Shown here: one piece after another, positions 40,001-41,117 of the stretch
Numbering within the stretch: the first letter of the stretch is position 1
Layout: the number at the start of each line of letters is the position of its first letter
Source of the DNA: Candidatus Didemnitutus sp.
Lineage (GTDB): Bacteria; Verrucomicrobiota; Verrucomicrobiia; Opitutales; Opitutaceae
NCBI GenBank assembly: GCA_023701285.1
Contig: JAMPXH010000025.1
Span: forward strand, 1 to 41,117
Length of the DNA stretch: 41,117 nucleotides
Direction: 5' to 3'
Translations under genes and position numbers: made by a program
The notes under the pieces: generated by a model
Told to the model about the DNA's origin: nothing
The model's input: only the letters and a program-made list of their open reading frames with translations
Database searches by the model: none

Positions 40001-40519
40001 TTATTCAGCCTTCGGCGCATCGGCCGCCGGAGCGGCTTCCGCGGGGGCCTCGGTCTTGGCGGCCTTCTTGGCCGGAGACTTCTTGGCCTTCTTAGCACCC
40101 TTGGACTTCTTGTAGCCCTGATCGTCGGCACCGATGAACTCGATCAGCGCCATCTCGGCGGAGTCGGAGTTGCGGGCGCCGAGCTTGTAGATGCGGGTGT
40201 AGCCGCCGGAGCGCTTCTCGAACTGCGCGACCTTCTCGTTGAAGAGGAGGGTGACGGCGGACTCGTCGCGCACGTCCTTGAGGGCGAGGCGGCGGAGATG
40301 GATGGCGGAAGCGGAGAGCTTGCCGTTTTCCTTCGGGAGCGCGGCGGCCTTCTTGGCCTTCGTGATCACCTTCTCGATGAAGGGGCGCAGGGCCTTGGCC
40401 TTCGTGAGGGTGGTCTCGATGCGACCGTGCTTGATGAGCGAGGCGCCCATGTTGGAGAGCATCGCCTTGCGGTGCTCGCGGGTGACGCCGAGGGAGGCGT
40501 GGTGTTTATTGTGACGCAT
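40001..40519 (-). CDS. rplQ: 50S ribosomal protein L17
   Basis: 172 residues; the core (residues 1-120, MRHNKHHASLGVTREHRKAM...LIKHGRIETTLTKAKALRPFIEKVIT) is standard L17. The last ~45 residues are a Lys/Ala-rich tail ending in Ala/Pro/Glu (AEAAPAADAPKAE), longer than E. coli L17 (127). L17 sits at the polypeptide exit side of the 50S subunit. The gene is downstream of rpoA, as is usual, but separated by 191 bases holding a repeat. Confidence 0.97.
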   Translation of the reverse strand: MRHNKHHASLGVTREHRKAMLSNMGASLIKHGRIETTLTKAKALRPFIEKVITKAKKAAALPKENGKLSASAIHLRRLALKDVRDESAVTLLFNEKVAQFEKRSGGYTRIYKLGARNSDSAEMALIEFIGADDQGYKKSKGAKKAKKSPAKKAAKTEAPAEAAPAADAPKAE

Positions 40520-40597
40520 TGTGGGTCTGGGTTATCGGCTCCCGATCGGCAATCCGGTCGCAGCGTTGGGCGGCAGCGGACGGCGCGAGAGCCGGTG

Positions 40598-40710
40598 AAA
40601 TTTTCGATTTTGGATTCTCGATTTTCGGTTGGCGACGCTACGCGGCGCGAAGGCGGATTTTCGATTGGGTTTCGACCAATCGAAAATCCAGAATCGGAAA
40701 TCAAAAATCC
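40598..40710. repeat. AT-rich inverted repeat between rpoA and rplQ
   Basis: The outer arms 40598-40632 and 40676-40710 (reverse complement) match at 28 of 35 positions. Inside, GGATTTTCGATTGG (40655-40668) pairs perfectly over 14 bases with CCAATCGAAAATCC (40676-40689) around a 7-base loop. The GATTTTCGATT-type module therefore occurs three times. The right arm begins immediately after the rpoA stop codon. The AT-rich composition contrasts with the flanking genes. Confidence 0.75.
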
Positions 40711-41117
40711 TTAGAGGTCTTTCTTGTTCTCGAGGAGGCGCTCGTCGAACTTCATGCCCAGCGACAGGCCGAGGGCTTCGAGCTTCTCCTTGATCTCGTT
40801 GAGCGACTTCTTGCCGAAGTTGCGATACTTGAGCATCTCCTGCTCGGTCTTCATGGCGAGTTCGCCGACCGTGGTGATGTTCGCGTTGTTCAAGCAGTTC
40901 GCCGCACGGACCGAGAGTTCGATCTCGTTGACGGACATGTTGAGCAGCTTGCGGAGCTTGTTCTGCTCTTCGGAGACCTCGGCGGCCTGCGACTCGAACT
41001 CGTAGCTCTCCTGCGAGACGCGATCGAACACGTCGAGGTGGTGCTTGAGGATCGAGGCGGACTGCTTGAGGGCGTCGTCCGGCGTGATGCGGCCGTCCGT
41101 CCAGATCTCGAGCACGA
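40711..41117 (-). CDS. rpoA: RNA polymerase alpha subunit, C-terminal part
   Basis: The 5' part lies beyond the right edge; about 135 C-terminal residues are seen. They end the N-terminal assembly domain (VLEIWTDGRITPDDALKQSASILKHHLDVF), then a linker and the alpha-CTD (ELSVRAANCLNNANITTVGELAMK...YRNFGKKSLNEIKEKLEALGLSLG), which contacts UP elements and activators. No internal start is assigned because the visible region begins inside a known domain. Confidence 0.96.
   Translation of the reverse strand, partial: VLEIWTDGRITPDDALKQSASILKHHLDVFDRVSQESYEFESQAAEVSEEQNKLRKLLNMSVNEIELSVRAANCLNNANITTVGELAMKTEQEMLKYRNFGKKSLNEIKEKLEALGLSLGMKFDERLLENKKDL

Overview
The window is GC-rich, densely coded chromosome from a free-living Gram-negative bacterium. 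The gene mix suggests Verrucomicrobiota, most likely Opitutaceae. It includes a long SecA with an enlarged NBD1 insertion and SEC-C tail, a very large GH106-type secreted glycosidase, Lnt, an LptF/G-type permease, AsmA- and LolA-like envelope proteins, and almost no Shine-Dalgarno sequences ahead of start codons. This placement is inference from protein character; there is no rRNA in the window. I see no phage, insertion sequence, tRNA or CRISPR array.

Layout. 1-2.6 kb: 3' part of an AsmA-like envelope protein, followed by a REPIN-like inverted pair of hairpins. 2.8-4.7 kb: htpG with its own promoter and terminator. 4.9-8.9 kb: secreted GH106-family glycosidase, then convergent and divergent small genes (periplasmic cupin, ATP-grasp enzyme). 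10.8-11.3 kb: a SeqA-like protein, the most unexpected gene here. 11.6-16.4 kb: LptF/G permease, LeuT-like NSS transporter with its small MetS-type subunit, and lnt. 16.5-19.5 kb: secA. 19.6-23.0 kb: three-gene operon of circularly permuted ATP-grasp, alpha-E and transglutaminase-like proteins, each overlapping the next by ATGA. 23.1-25.2 kb: tgt and a UDP-glucuronate decarboxylase. 25.3-27.3 kb: trpG/pabA, nrdR with a coupled unknown gene, and a HIT protein.

27.5-33.7 kb is a leftward cluster pdxJ-acpS-nnr-dprA-S9 peptidase (cofactor synthesis and repair, DNA uptake processing, peptide hydrolysis). 33.8-39.4 kb holds a VC0807-type membrane protein, gltA, a LolA-fold periplasmic protein, guaA and an orphan iolB. 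39.6-41.1 kb holds a small zinc-ribbon membrane protein, then rplQ and the 3' part of rpoA, the end of a ribosomal-protein operon that continues beyond the right edge.

Most genes are housekeeping. The points worth following up are: the SeqA-like protein with the known GATC-contact residues replaced; a Tgt lacking two of its three zinc cysteines; and several families of short palindromic repeats. The repeats include a REPIN-like pair with a compensatory base change, an apparent in-frame palindrome inside nnr, and an AT-rich inverted repeat splitting rpoA from rplQ. No intergenic stretch exceeds 300 bases; the longest (about 190-255 bases) are described individually.
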